Shown piece by piece: positions 11,581-22,064 of a DNA stretch of 64,000 nucleotides (position 1 is the first letter of the stretch; each line of letters starts with the position of its first letter). Made by a program: the position numbers and the translations under genes. This DNA comes from Certhia americana. Taxonomy: Eukaryota > Chordata > Aves > Passeriformes > Certhiidae. The notes below the pieces were generated by a model that worked only from the letters and a program-made list of their open reading frames with translations, searched no databases and was not told the DNA's origin. The stretch covers positions 26,037,660 to 26,101,659 of the forward strand of contig CM031879.1 in NCBI GenBank assembly GCA_018697195.1. Direction: 5' to 3'.

Positions 11581-12332
11581 AGGCTTCAGTTGTTGATTCT
11601 AAAATACTTTTTAGCCTCTGTATACTTTTGGACAAATAACATTTTTTTCCCCAGTTGTGGTGTTTAACATCTAATGCAAATCTGTGATAGAACTATTCTT
11701 TGAAATAGTTATATCAACCAGCGCTCACCGTGGTAGAATGTTGTCTGTAAAATAATCAAACTGGTGAGTAGATTCTAAAAAAACACCTGAATTGCGGCAA
11801 AGGTCTTATTGGAATCAAGTCAGTAAAGACAATTTAAACCATTTTTAGCTGCAGACTTTTCTGAAAGCCTGTATGCCTTGATTGGGACAGCAGTTTACAA
11901 ATGGGCAGGAATAAGAATATAGGTAATGAACATTATATATGTTATATATGCGGGGTGTTGTACCCAGTGAGGCCAATTTGCCTCTTTTTTTTTCTGTTCA
12001 TTTAACATTTATTTCTCATAGTTTTTGTAGCCTTTGATCTTATTAAATTTTGTTTCTGATAAAAGGAGAGTTTTCTTTAATTTGGTTTTATAGAAACAAA
12101 AGTCTCCATAAGAATATTGTTCCAGTGGACAGGCACAATCTATTTTTTTTTTTCTTGTAATTGATTCAGCGCAAGTGGCAGGCAGTCTATATCACAGGAT
12201 GTTTTGCTAGTAGTAAAAGGGAAAAAGCTCTTTTTCAGAAGAGTGATGGTCTCATTGATTCCTCTTATACAGCCTACACCTAGGGTGATACATATACCAC
12301 TTAATACACACTGAAGAAAAACAATGTTCTGC
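11581..12332 (+). other. THAP5: THAP5 3' untranslated/downstream region, left copy
   Basis: Matches 21323-22064 of the right copy with small indels. The AATAAA seen in the right copy is corrupted here to 'gataaaa' at about 12058-12064. The sequence stops at the gap. Confidence 0.75.
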
Positions 12333-12432
12333 NNNNNNNNNNNNNNNNNNNNNNNNNNNNNNNNNNNNNNNNNNNNNNNNNNNNNNNNNNNNNNNNNNNN
12401 NNNNNNNNNNNNNNNNNNNNNNNNNNNNNNNN
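12333..12432. other. Assembly gap of exactly 100 Ns
   Basis: One hundred consecutive Ns. Exactly 100 is a common placeholder for a gap of unknown size, so the length carries no information. The flanks are overlapping copies of one locus, so the true gap is probably negative (an overlap). Confidence 0.99.
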
Positions 12433-15204
12433 ACAGATGGAATGGTGTTACTTTCCTAAAAGTTAATTAAACACTTACACATATCTGAGCACCATTTAAG
12501 TTAGAATAAGTTTTGCTACGCAGCAGGGGCCAGTATTTGTCAGGCAGAATTCAAAACATATTGAATATCTGATACAGATGAAAACTAACCATTTACCTGA
12601 AAGTAAATGCTCTCTAAACAAAATTAAAATGCAAGGACCAAAATATGGAAAAAGAGTACCTTTCTAATAGGTACAGTCAGGGGGCAAAATGAATGACTGT
12701 GAGACAAGAGCAAAAGGCTTGCAAGATTAATCTACCCATGCCCTCTTAAAGCATTTATTTGGCCAACATCCTTCAGATATCAAGTTGTTAAGGGGCAGCA
12801 GTTGAAACAAATGTATTTTGATCCGTGCACTGTACATACCAATGGACAGTATCTTTCCTAGTGTTTTTCATGCACAATTAGGAGACATATGTTTAGTAAC
12901 AAAAGTTTTCCCATGTATCTTCTCTCACCACGTCACTACCTGAATTTATCACTTGAGCACTAAGAACTACACACAGAGATGTACTATCCTCCCACACTTT
13001 TGGCTTTCTTCCTGTTTGTGCTTTCTAGATGCAGAGCCTAGATGCCTCATCTCACACGTGATGTTTTTATTTACTATCATTAACCAACCTGCATCATTGC
13101 TTGCATATCCTGCTGCTTCTCTTAAGGTCAACCATCCTCTTTCTACTACTGAACACTGAAAAGAACTAAAAGGTAACGCTCAGTTCCGCCATTAAGCAGC
13201 AAACCCTTTTTTTATAACTCCTGAGAGCCAGAGATGATCAAGTTAGTCCTTGCGGTTTTCTGCTCGTGGTGGCTAACCATCTCAACTTTGTCTTTGTCTT
13301 GAAAGCAAAATACACCTGAATTTTTCTTTTTTCTACAGTTCTTCACACATTGGAGTTGCTTAAATGAAGCATGCTTTGGCCTATGTTGATTTTCTAACGC
13401 ATAGTAAAAAAAACCGTACTGAACGTGTTCACTCTTTTGTAAAACTAGCAAACACGGATTTAATGCTGCCTTTTGACAAACCACTCAACTCAATTTAAGA
13501 ATAAGACGTAATGTGAAAACTAAATCAATAAAAGTTCCATAAAAGCAGCATTCACTTCATAGGGTTATCAACAAGCAAGTCTGTATTTATATACTGTCCA
13601 ATTATTCAATTACTTTTTAAAAACACCTGTTTTCATACTGTCAGTATCTTAGTGTTGCTACCATCACCCTGCTTCAGCCTGCCCTTCCTATTTTCACAGT
13701 CCTTTTCAAAACAAAAGTCTCTTTTAAATACTTATTTTGGCTTATATCTCTTCACCCTCTGTTTCTCAATCAAAAGGGCAGGTAAATTACACTTCTCCAG
13801 GCATACACTGATTGCTACTTAAAACACATCCCAGAATCAATAAATTTTCTGCACACATTAAGCTCATGCCAATAATGAGGGCTCGATCTAATAATTAGGA
13901 AGCTGCTTACTCTTTATTTAGTACATTTGGTCAATGAAGTAGTAAGTGCCCTTTAATGCACATATTAACTAGTTTATACTCGTGTTGAGTGAGCAAGGTA
14001 CAGATTCTCACTATTATTTACCTATTGGTATAAGAAGTGCACCGGCCTAATGTTTATCCAACAGTATACTGGCGCAGTGGTGTAGCAACAGTTCTTCATT
14101 AAGTTTTACAACATTTTATCAACAGGTGCCACAATGAAGTGCTGTTTGATGGATGATGTACCTAGACAATAAAATCTGTCAGATTTAGAAATGAAAGACT
14201 ACTTCATCTTGCAACACAAGATTCCATCCTTCTTTGAAAGTAATTTAGCCCTAAATCTTTGATATAATGCCGCATATTCAAAGTCCTCACGTACCAGATA
14301 ACACAGAGCACACCAAGTGTTCTGATACTGGCGTTCACGTACAGAATTGCTACCACTAACTGGTGGGAACGGCCTTCACGTCCTGTTAATTATTTTTGCA
14401 AACCATTTACATAACAGCAATAAAGTCACCGATCTTAATAACAGTTTACCCTGTGCTTCTCTACCGACAGACTACAACCCCGATGAGTATAGCAAGTCCC
14501 CCCTTCCGATATGTCCTCAAGCACCTACAGGTAAGTCTGTCCCAAAACTTGACGGGCATTGTAGCTTCCTTGGCTCCGTCCTTACCTGTGGGACTCTGAA
14601 AGGCAATACAATGAAGAAGGTTTCCCTTGAATCCTCCCTGGAGCCACATGGAACGCAAGTCCCTCAGCTGGCATCCCCCTGCCCTAATCCAGTCCCCCGA
14701 AGGCCCGGGCTGGGGCCGGATCGCAACCATCGGCTGGGCCAGCCAGGAGCCAGGCAGCCGCTACTCAGCCACACTGATCCAGTGCTGGGAACACCACACA
14801 CATACGCGGCAGCGTGGCCCAAGAGACACACCAATGCCAAGTAATGCTCGCAACCGAGCCTCAGTTTGACCCTACTTCTACGCTCCCTGCCTATTTCCCA
14901 GCGCTGCCCTACATAGCATCCTTGGGTTTAGCCCCACGCACCGCCGAACCCTCCGCGTTTCGCCTCAACTCCACCCCTTCAACAAGCGTCCCACTTCCTC
15001 CGGATCTCTCCATGCAGCAGAGCCGCCGGCCCTTCTCCGCCGTGCCCCCCTCAGCGCCCGGTGACGTGCTCGTCGTGTGCCGCTCCCACCGGTGCCGCTC
15101 CCCCCGCCTGCCCCTCAGCGCCGCCGCGCCTGCCTTCCCGCCACGCCCGGCGGCTTCTCGCGCAGCCCCGCCCCCCCGCCGGGCATCGACACGAATCGCT
15201 GCGC

Positions 15205-15228
15205 ATTGGCCGCCCCCCGGCGCACGTG
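15205..15228 (-). promoter_or_regulatory. Inverted CCAAT box plus CACGTG core (right copy)
   Basis: ATTGG and CACGTG are separated by 13 bases here, as they are in the left copy, although the intervening bases differ. Survival of both motifs in two independently noisy readings supports that they are really present. Here CACGTG is followed by 'acg', giving 'cacgtgacg'. Confidence 0.45.
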
Positions 15229-15332
15229 ACGCGTGCACGGCGGGAGGTGGCACCCGCGGCGCGGCCGCCGCCCGCCCGCTTTGGGGAGCGCTGTGAGCAG
15301 GCGGTGCCGCCCCCGCCCCGGCCGGGCCCGCC

Positions 15333-15417
15333 ATCCGTCGTGTACTGTCAGGCCGCCACCCTGCAAGAACGACGGCCGGACGAAGCGCCAGGACCGGCGC
15401 AAGCTCAGCTTCTACCC
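15333..15417 (+). CDS. THAP5: THAP5 exon 1, right copy (start codon corrupted)
   Basis: The first coding exon supplies the N-terminal C-x-C part of the C2CH THAP zinc finger. The 3' half reads cleanly as DRRKLSFY and ends with two bases of a proline codon before a GTGAGT donor at 15418, giving phase 2. The 5' half is damaged: the ATG expected at about 15333 reads 'atcc', and the MPRYC segment is out of frame. Comparing both copies suggests an exon of about 83 bases and 27 residues. Upstream 'cccgcc' would give a good Kozak context. Neither copy alone yields a correct exon. Confidence 0.78.
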
Positions 15418-18400
15418 GTGAGTGGCCGCGGAGCGGGGCAGGGTCTGGGTCAGCGCTGGCCGTGGGGTGGTGAGCCCGCACCGCGGAAGCAAATGGCCGA
15501 AAGACTCAATGCCGCGGGTCGCCGACGCTGGTGGTCGCCTTGGAACCTCGCCGGGTTCCGGGAGGCTGGAGGGGAACAGCGCTGAGCCCCGGGGGAAGAG
15601 GTGTCGGGAATAGCGAGTGGGCAGCTGGGCTGTAATCACAAACACCGTCCCTCACACAGACGGACGGGAGGGGGCGGTGATACGGCAGCGTCTAAGGGCT
15701 GTGGAATAGGTGCGGAGGGCAGGGTCCGGAAAGTGACGAGCGAGGAGATTCGACTGAAAGAGGAAATTTGCACTTCTGGCTGTTTCGCTGCTGCGTGTGT
15801 GGAAGCGATGTTCCAGCAGGGCAGGCAGTAGAGGAGGCTTTGGCTTAATGCTGAACTGCCTTGTGTACGATGGTTTGCGTGCCAAGGAGAAGGGCCCGGA
15901 AGAGTAAGCGAGTAAACATACCCACGTACTCCTTAAAATTGAACTTTCCCTCTAGAATTATTTCCTTACCTGGGCAGTGAACGGAGGCGCTGGTGGTTGT
16001 TTGGAAGTAGCTGAGGTGGAGTTTAGCTGCCTGGGTTGCTCAGAGCAGTTGGTGTTGGCTGCTGGAGCAGTCGCCATCCCAGCCTGCCGTAACCTCTGCA
16101 CTGCTGTGGTTACCGGGCTGTCCCTGCCCAGGATGGTGAGTTATAAACAGTATTTCACAATCCTGAGAGGAGCACAGGTAACTAAATAGTAATGCATTTC
16201 TGTAGAATAAAAGTGCGGAACTGTTTCTCAACAGAAGCAACTTAAGAAAAATTTGAAAACTAATTATTTCATAATTAGCCTCAAAATCTGTTTTGGTAAA
16301 ATTTATACCTCAAACTGAGTTTTCTTTCAGTTTCTGATTAGTCATAGTTATTCCAAGATCAGGAAGGCTGTGTAGGAAGACATACAGAAAGAAATTTTTG
16401 AAAGAAATTTTATTTTAGATTGAAGGAAAGCTTTTTTCCCTGGTGCATTTCTAACATGGAATGCATTATAAAATAATCATGAAAATAATTTCTTTTCCCT
16501 TATGCTTTAGAGAGTGTGACTGTCACATGGATAATCAAAACAAGTTTGAGCACTGAGACACGTATATATTCAAATGTATGGGATTGGTATGGAGGCAATT
16601 GCCAAAATTTAGCTGTTTTATCTAGCCTTTGAGTTGTGCTGCATTCTGAGTTTCATGCTCCTGTAGAAGGGGGGCTGAGATTTGTTTTAGAGATTTCTCT
16701 TCCCTTCTATTAGTGACTACTACTGAGATGAATTGCAAGTTTTATTCCCTTGCCTCTTAACACCACTGAAGAAGTCCTCTGCTGCTCCATGGTTGGATCA
16801 GAGCCCCTTCCAAACCTTTTATCACCTAATCTCAACTGGCCTAACTGCCCTTCTTTGTTTTATTTCTTCACTTCTCTGACTTGTGTAGTCATGGCAGCTG
16901 CTAAATAAATCCTGACCATTTCCTCTTTCCATTTCCCCATTTTTTGTGTCTTGTTTACACCAGAGAACAGATTCTCTTGATTAATGAGGGAGTGTTGAAG
17001 CATGAGCAGGTTTTAGCAAAGTTGACTTTAAGCTACAATAATAACTTTCACTATCACACCCTTCTTTTGCTACAGATTGTTTTGTTTTCCATCTGAAGCT
17101 GGTTGAGTCTGGGTAGAGCAGTGGGTCCTGTGTTGTGAGGGTAATGCAGTGGGAGCAAGTGTTCTCAAGGTCTTTTTGGAGAGGAGGCAACACGGCAACA
17201 AGATTGGTAACATGACCACTGTCTTGCTGAGAGACTTTTTGGGACTCCTGTAGGTCCTAACCCAGGCTAAGCTGTGTTACAGAGGAGCATGCTCTGTCAT
17301 ACATGCAATGCTGCCTCTGGGTGTACATGATCTAAGCAGACAGGATTTGAAAAGCCTGAACCTCTAACTTTTCCTGAGGTTAATGTATTCTTACCAGCAG
17401 TTTTCCTTGCATTCCAGCAGATATGCAGAACTGGTGCATCAAAAGCTGTTACCTTGGTAATTTGAAGACTTACATGGCAACAAATTCAAATGATTGGGGA
17501 AGGGGTAAAGACATGCACCTTTTTGCTGTGATTTTCAGCCGTCTTTTAAAATCACCTGAGTTTGCAGTTTTGGAACACAAGGCCTGTGTAAGAGTCACTG
17601 CTCTATGTGGCTTTTGGAGGAAACCTGCAGCTTCAGGGATTGGAGGGTGGGGTCACGAAAGCAGAGATTTTTCTTTTGTAATTATTACTGCTCATGATTC
17701 TCAGGAATATTGTTGTCTGAACAGTAGTCACGTAACAGTGCTCAGAAGTCAACTTATGATTTATGTATCATATGTGGTTATGTGCCAGAGTTAAAATAAA
17801 ATTGATATGCTCCAGAGAAATATAGAAGCACATTTCAAATATCCTGATACCTGTCTCAGAAGAGGTGAGAGACAAGAGTGGTCTGAATGTTCATGTTCCC
17901 ATTACCATCACTTTTTGACTGTGCAGGCATCATAATAAGCCTTTAATTTGTGTATAGCAATTCATTAAGTAAATTACATATCTTCACACACTTTTTCATT
18001 TAGTTCTCTTTCTGATGTAATTTGTCTGACCATTTGCATGTATTTTTAAAGTCAGGGTTTTTTCTTTGGAGGTGTATACTTGTCACTTTCCCTTTAGGTA
18101 GGTTAGATGATTGAAAAGTTAATTCTGTTATAAAATATGATGAAAGCTCTCAATGCCGTGAGAAAGTTTTAATTGCTGAAACACAAAATATAGAAATGCT
18201 TTGCATCTGTGTGCATTTACTTTTTGAACAAAATTTAAATCCTGTATTGGAAATATTCATGTTGCCAAATTATCTGATAATCCAAAGGGGGGCATGTATT
18301 AGGAGGTACTCTATTAAAAAGAAAATACTAGTTGTATCTAAAAGGACAAATAAGTCCTAGAAATACTATTAAAATGAGTAAAATGAGGGCCAGTCTTAAC

Positions 18401-18788
18401 TTTCATTAGATTATATCTCAGTATTTAATCTGCCTTCAGCAGAAGTGCTTTCTGAGCAAGTGTTGTGGGATCAAACCTTTCAAAACATCTTTGCCATGGA
18501 TTCTGAAAGCCTTAGCTAGCAGAAATCAGAAATTCTGCTTCTGAACTCCAGAGCAAATACCCAACTAGAAATAATTTGGATAATGATTGGATCAGCATGT
18601 ACATGACATCCAGATTAGCATTTAATACTTAAAATTTTGGAAAAAAAGCTTATTTAATCTTTTCTAAAGGAAGGCTATCTTCTAAGAAACAATGAGATAC
18701 TCTTATTTATAACAAAGAAAGACAACAATAACAGGAATGTTTTTGTATATTTTCTTGTTTGTCTTTTCAACTTTAAATCTTTAAAAAG
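15418..18788 (+). other. THAP5: THAP5 intron 1, right copy
   Basis: GTGAGT donor to AAAAG acceptor. It is the same sequence as 5479-8932 with frequent small indels. The GC-rich start fades into AT-rich sequence. No repeat elements or coding frames are recognised. Confidence 0.8.
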
Positions 18789-18978
18789 ATTTCCACTTCA
18801 TGATAAAGAGAGACTTGAGAAATGGCTGCGGAATATGAAGCGAGATTCCTGGACTCCAAGTAAGCACCAACTCCTCTGCAGTGATCATTTTACCCCCGAT
18901 TCCCTGGATGTGCGATGGGGGATACGGTACTTGAAAAACACTGCTGTGCCAACTATTTTCTCTTCCCCAGATGATGAG
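18789..18978 (+). CDS. THAP5: THAP5 exon 2, intact THAP-domain exon
   Basis: The exon encodes the second half of the THAP domain, a C2CH zinc-dependent DNA-binding fold found in nuclear factors. Starting from the proline codon split with exon 1 it reads 64 residues. Visible landmarks are FPLHDKERLEKW (invariant tryptophan), RDSWTPSK, the C-x2-H pair in LLCSDHF that completes the zinc site, the DVRWGIRYLK segment, and the AVPTIF motif closing the domain. The acceptor AG is at 18787-18788 and the donor GTAATC starts at 18979, leaving phase 0 to join exon 3. The sequence is uninterrupted and close to vertebrate THAP5. It is flanked by noisier intron, so it may derive from a better-covered short contig. 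Confidence 0.94.
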
Positions 18979-20383
18979 GTAATCTATTTCTATCTTTTTT
19001 GTTTGTTTGTTTTGTAGTGGGAAGCTAACCAGCTATTGATGTAATACAGATTTTTCTTGTCTGTCAGATAATCATACTTTATTTAAAAAACAGAATTCCT
19101 GTCCATCAAAACAGTTTGTCAGCAGGACTGACACAAAACAGGTAGGTGATTCCATAATGTAAATGAACAACTTCCCCTACTTTGAGTGGAGGCTTCTTAT
19201 CTTTTTTTAACTGAAATTACAGAAGTATTTACTAAAGAAAATGTTAAATTTCTTATGAGAATATTATGATTCTAAGCTTTTTCCTATGCAATTACTCTTG
19301 ATATTTTAATGTTCTTGTAAAGTCTTTTATTAACTGTACAGAAATACTTGCTTTGGAATGTATTAGTTTTAAACTACATATTTCTCTTTCCTGTCCTTAA
19401 CCTTTAACATAACAGCTCAGGACTGTAGGCTGCCAAAGACAATGTACAAAGACCACCTTGTCTTTCACAGACTTAGGCTATTGGTTACATAAAAATTAGG
19501 CACCTAATCTTGATCAAACTAATCATTTTATTTAATCTAATTAAAGAGCTAATTCTCTTTTAGCAGGTATTTATCTTTCACTGGATCTTCACGTTGGAGG
19601 GATGGAAGGACTGATTTAAGGCTAAATAGGTGAAACTGAAATTCATGGCTAATTAAATTTACAAAACAATTTCTTTTTAGTCATGAAGTACTTCATCTAC
19701 TTGAATATGTGGAACTGTTGTCTAGGCTCTTTTGACTCTATGGAGTGAAAAGTAATCGTGATGAATCTCTCAAATACAAAACCAGAAAATCTTGCAAGTT
19801 GTGGCAGTACTAATTCAGCAAGAAATCTCTTGCCTTTAATCCCCCCTGCCCTGGTTCACTAGATCACTCACATTCATGTGCTGCTGTTGTAACACGAGCT
19901 GTAAACTTGGAACTGGACTTTGCTGTCCCATGCTTCTGTGCAGTTACAGATAAGCTGTACTTCAGTACATCCATACTTTTAGGAACATTCACTTTAAAAT
20001 TATATTTTTCATTGTTATACATTTTTTCAGCCTGGCCTCTTTTTTTCTGTTATTTTTGGTTTGGCTTTGTTGGGGGGGTTGTTTGTTTTTGTTTGTTTGT
20101 TTGTTTTTCTTGTGGGTGTGGGGTTTTTTTGTTTTGTTTTGTTTTCTTTTTCCCCTTTTCCTGTTTTTGAGCTTTAAAATAGTATTTTAACATTTAGGAC
20201 CTGAAGCAAAGTTGTGGAAGATGCTTACATGAATTCTTGGGCCTCTGATGTAATTTTTAAAAAGTGCTCATCTAAGTTAGTCCTTTTGCAGTACCGTGCT
20301 ATGAAATGAGATTTACCTCATTTTTTTATGCTCGGTGATTTTCTTGTTACGAGGTGATTTTTATTTTTTTTTCTCTCTTCCAG
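18979..20383 (+). other. THAP5: THAP5 intron 2, right copy
   Basis: GTAATC donor to CTCTTCCAG acceptor. AT-rich, with a T/G-rich low-complexity tract at about 20031-20165 and a poly(T) run before the acceptor that serves as its pyrimidine tract. Many small indels separate it from the left copy. Confidence 0.82.
20031..20165. repeat. T/G-rich low-complexity tract, right copy
   Basis: Shorter counterpart of 10230-10375, with runs of 'tttgtttg'. The apparent reading frame through it has no coding support. Confidence 0.8.
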
Positions 20384-21322
20384 GAAAAAGATTCTTCTCA
20401 GAACAGTCCACAACAGGTACAGAAAGAAGACCAGGAAGAAACAAATGTTGTGTCAGAGAAAGTATCTGTACCACTTGAACCTTGTACACCAAAGAAAAAT
20501 CCTGTAATTGCACAGAATGTTGAGGAAAATGCAGAAGTGGTTTGCTCAACTGCACTGAGTAAACCTTTACAAATTCAAAACCTGCAGCTTCCAGATGAAG
20601 GTGGCTTTCAGGCAGACACTGTCATTCTTGATAGTTCATCTAAGCAGTACATACATCAGTCTAATCCTGTTTTAATGACAGCAGCAGTCCAGAGCCTGGA
20701 AGCTACCAGTGTTCATACTTCTGTAGAGGATTCAAGAGGTTTTACAGCTACAGTCCTGCAATTTCCAGACCCTGACTACTTGAATTCATCTCTGAAACTG
20801 GACAATGCTTTAGGGTCACTTACTGACTATGCAATTGAAAATTCTGTCCCTCACGTGGTCTGTTCTGGTGAAGTGCAGACAAGTGAAGATGCAGTTTTAC
20901 TGAGTACAGTCACACAAACTATTGAACAGTTCAGTGGAAGTGAAGAGTCTGTCATTGCTATTATTATGCCAGCTGAGAGTCCAGAAGAGCCCGAAAGAGT
21001 AAATAGTTCTTTCCTGCCTGTTAAGGAAGAGTTTCTTGACATAGAGGAGACAGAAGTGATTGAATATGACAGAAATGAAATACTGCAGACTGAGCATTCA
21101 TACTGCAGACAAGACATAGACAGAGATCACCTTTGGCAAAAAATCTCAAAACTTCACTCTAAAATAACTTTACTTGAAATGCAGGAGGTAGAAACCCTGG
21201 GGAGACTCAGATCCTTGGAAGCTCTTATTAGACAACTGAAGCAAGAAAACCTGCTTTCTGAAGAAAAGCTGAAGATGGTAGAAAACTACTTTACAACACT
21301 TGAAGTGACTATGATACAGTAA
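20384..21322 (+). CDS. THAP5: THAP5 exon 3, intact C-terminal exon
   Basis: The exon encodes the last 312 residues of THAP5, a nuclear THAP-family protein reported to act in cell-cycle control. It joins exon 2 in phase 0 (DDE then EKDSSQNS). An open frame extends 30 bases upstream into the intron, but the consensus acceptor fixes the start. The first ~230 residues are acidic, Ser/Gln-rich and probably disordered. A HCF-1-binding-type tetrapeptide EHSY lies at 21092-21103, about residue 328 of the protein. It is followed by a heptad-like C-terminal coiled coil (from about DRDHLWQKISKLHSKITLLE through LEALIRQLKQENLL). The frame ends TMIQ then TAA. Total length with exons 1 and 2 is about 403 residues, close to the roughly 395 of mammalian THAP5. 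This exon looks error-free. Confidence 0.95.
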   Translation, partial: EKDSSQNSPQQVQKEDQEETNVVSEKVSVPLEPCTPKKNPVIAQNVEENAEVVCSTALSKPLQIQNLQLPDEGGFQADTVILDSSSKQYIHQSNPVLMTAAVQSLEATSVHTSVEDSRGFTATVLQFPDPDYLNSSLKLDNALGSLTDYAIENSVPHVVCSGEVQTSEDAVLLSTVTQTIEQFSGSEESVIAIIMPAESPEEPERVNSSFLPVKEEFLDIEETEVIEYDRNEILQTEHSYCRQDIDRDHLWQKISKLHSKITLLEMQEVETLGRLRSLEALIRQLKQENLLSEEKLKMVENYFTTLEVTMIQ

Positions 21323-22064
21323 AGGCTTTCAGTTGTTGATTCTAAAATACTTTTTAGCCTCTTTATACTTTTGGACAAATTAACATTTTTTCCCCAGTTG
21401 TGGTGTTTTAACATCTAATGCAAATCATGTGAATAGCAAATATTCTTTGAAATGTTATATCAACCAGCGCTAAGTGGTAGAATGTTGTCTGTAAAATATA
21501 ACTGGTGAGTAAGATCTAAAAAAAAACCTGAATTGGGCAAAGTTTTCTTGTGAATCAAGTCTGTGAATCAAGTCAGTAAAGACAATTTAACCATTTTTTA
21601 GCTGCAGACTTCTCTGAAGCCTGTAATGCCTGCATTTGGGACAGCAGTAAAATGGGCAGAATAAGCATATAGGATGAACATTATATATGTTTATATATGC
21701 GTTGTCCAGTGAGGCCAAATTTGCTCTTTTTTTTTTCTGTTCATTTAACATTTGTTCTCATAGTTTTTGTACGCTTTGATCTTATTAAAATTTGTTTCTG
21801 AATAAAAGAAGTTTTCTTTAATTTGTTTCTAGAAACAAAAGTTCTCATAAGAATATTGTTCCAGTGGACAGGCACATCTCATTTTTTTTTTTTTTGTAAT
21901 GATTCAGCTCAAGTGGAAGGCAGTCTTTATCACAGATGTTTTTGCTAGTTAGTAAAAGGGAAAGCTCTTTTTCAGAAGAGTGCTGTCTTCATTGATCCTC
22001 TTACAGCCTACACCTGGGTGATACATATACACTTAATAACACACTGAAGAAAACAATGTTCTGC
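21323..22064 (+). other. THAP5: THAP5 3' untranslated/downstream region, right copy
   Basis: AT-rich sequence after the stop codon with several T runs. It matches 11581-12332. The likely end of the transcript is about 15-30 bases after the AATAAA at 21801-21806. The rest is downstream flank. Confidence 0.7.
21801..21806 (+). terminator. THAP5: Candidate THAP5 polyadenylation signal AATAAA
   Basis: A canonical AATAAA about 480 bases past the stop codon, followed by T-rich sequence ('ttttctttaatttgtttct') that could act as the downstream element. No closer canonical signal was noticed. Longer alternative 3' ends are possible. Confidence 0.5.

Larger units (their letters stand above)
2592..12332 (+). 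repeat. Left copy of a ~9.7 kb duplicated block (likely contig overlap)
   Basis: This block repeats as 12433-22064 in the same orientation. It starts at 'acagatgaatggtgttact' and ends at 'aaacaatgttctgc', immediately before the run of Ns. The right copy starts with the matching sequence immediately after the Ns and contains the same end motif at 22064. The copies differ by very frequent one- to few-base insertions and deletions, many in homopolymers, including inside THAP5 exons. The block covers the 5' DNAJB9 intron, the shared promoter and all of THAP5. Exact flush ends on both sides of a 100-N gap indicate two overlapping contig ends rather than a biological tandem duplication. Confidence 0.93.
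14700..15420. promoter_or_regulatory. CpG-island divergent promoter (right copy)
   Basis: Duplicate of the left-copy island, again GC-rich and CpG-dense, with many small indel differences from it. It keeps the inverted CCAAT box (15205-15209) and the CACGTG palindrome (15223-15228) upstream of THAP5 exon 1. Probably the same genomic promoter represented twice. Confidence 0.78.
12433..22064 (+). repeat. Right copy of the ~9.6 kb duplicated block (likely contig overlap)
   Basis: Same-strand repeat of 2592-12332, beginning flush with the Ns and continuing seamlessly past 22064 into unique sequence ('aaagcaggttgctag'). Quality is uneven. From 12433 to about 17 kb it carries more spurious indels than the left copy. 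THAP5 exon 2 is clean, introns 1 and 2 still look noisy, and from exon 3 rightward the sequence is clean. Confidence 0.93.

Noticed and set aside
2592..12332. A THAP5 processed or duplicated pseudogene in tandem with a functional gene
   Set aside because: Introns and promoter are included, so it is not processed. The flush ends at the N gap and the indel-dominated differences in both copies fit an assembly overlap better than gene decay.
14347..15585. Similar long frames in the right-copy island
   Set aside because: Same compositional artefact; the frames differ from those of the left copy because of indels.
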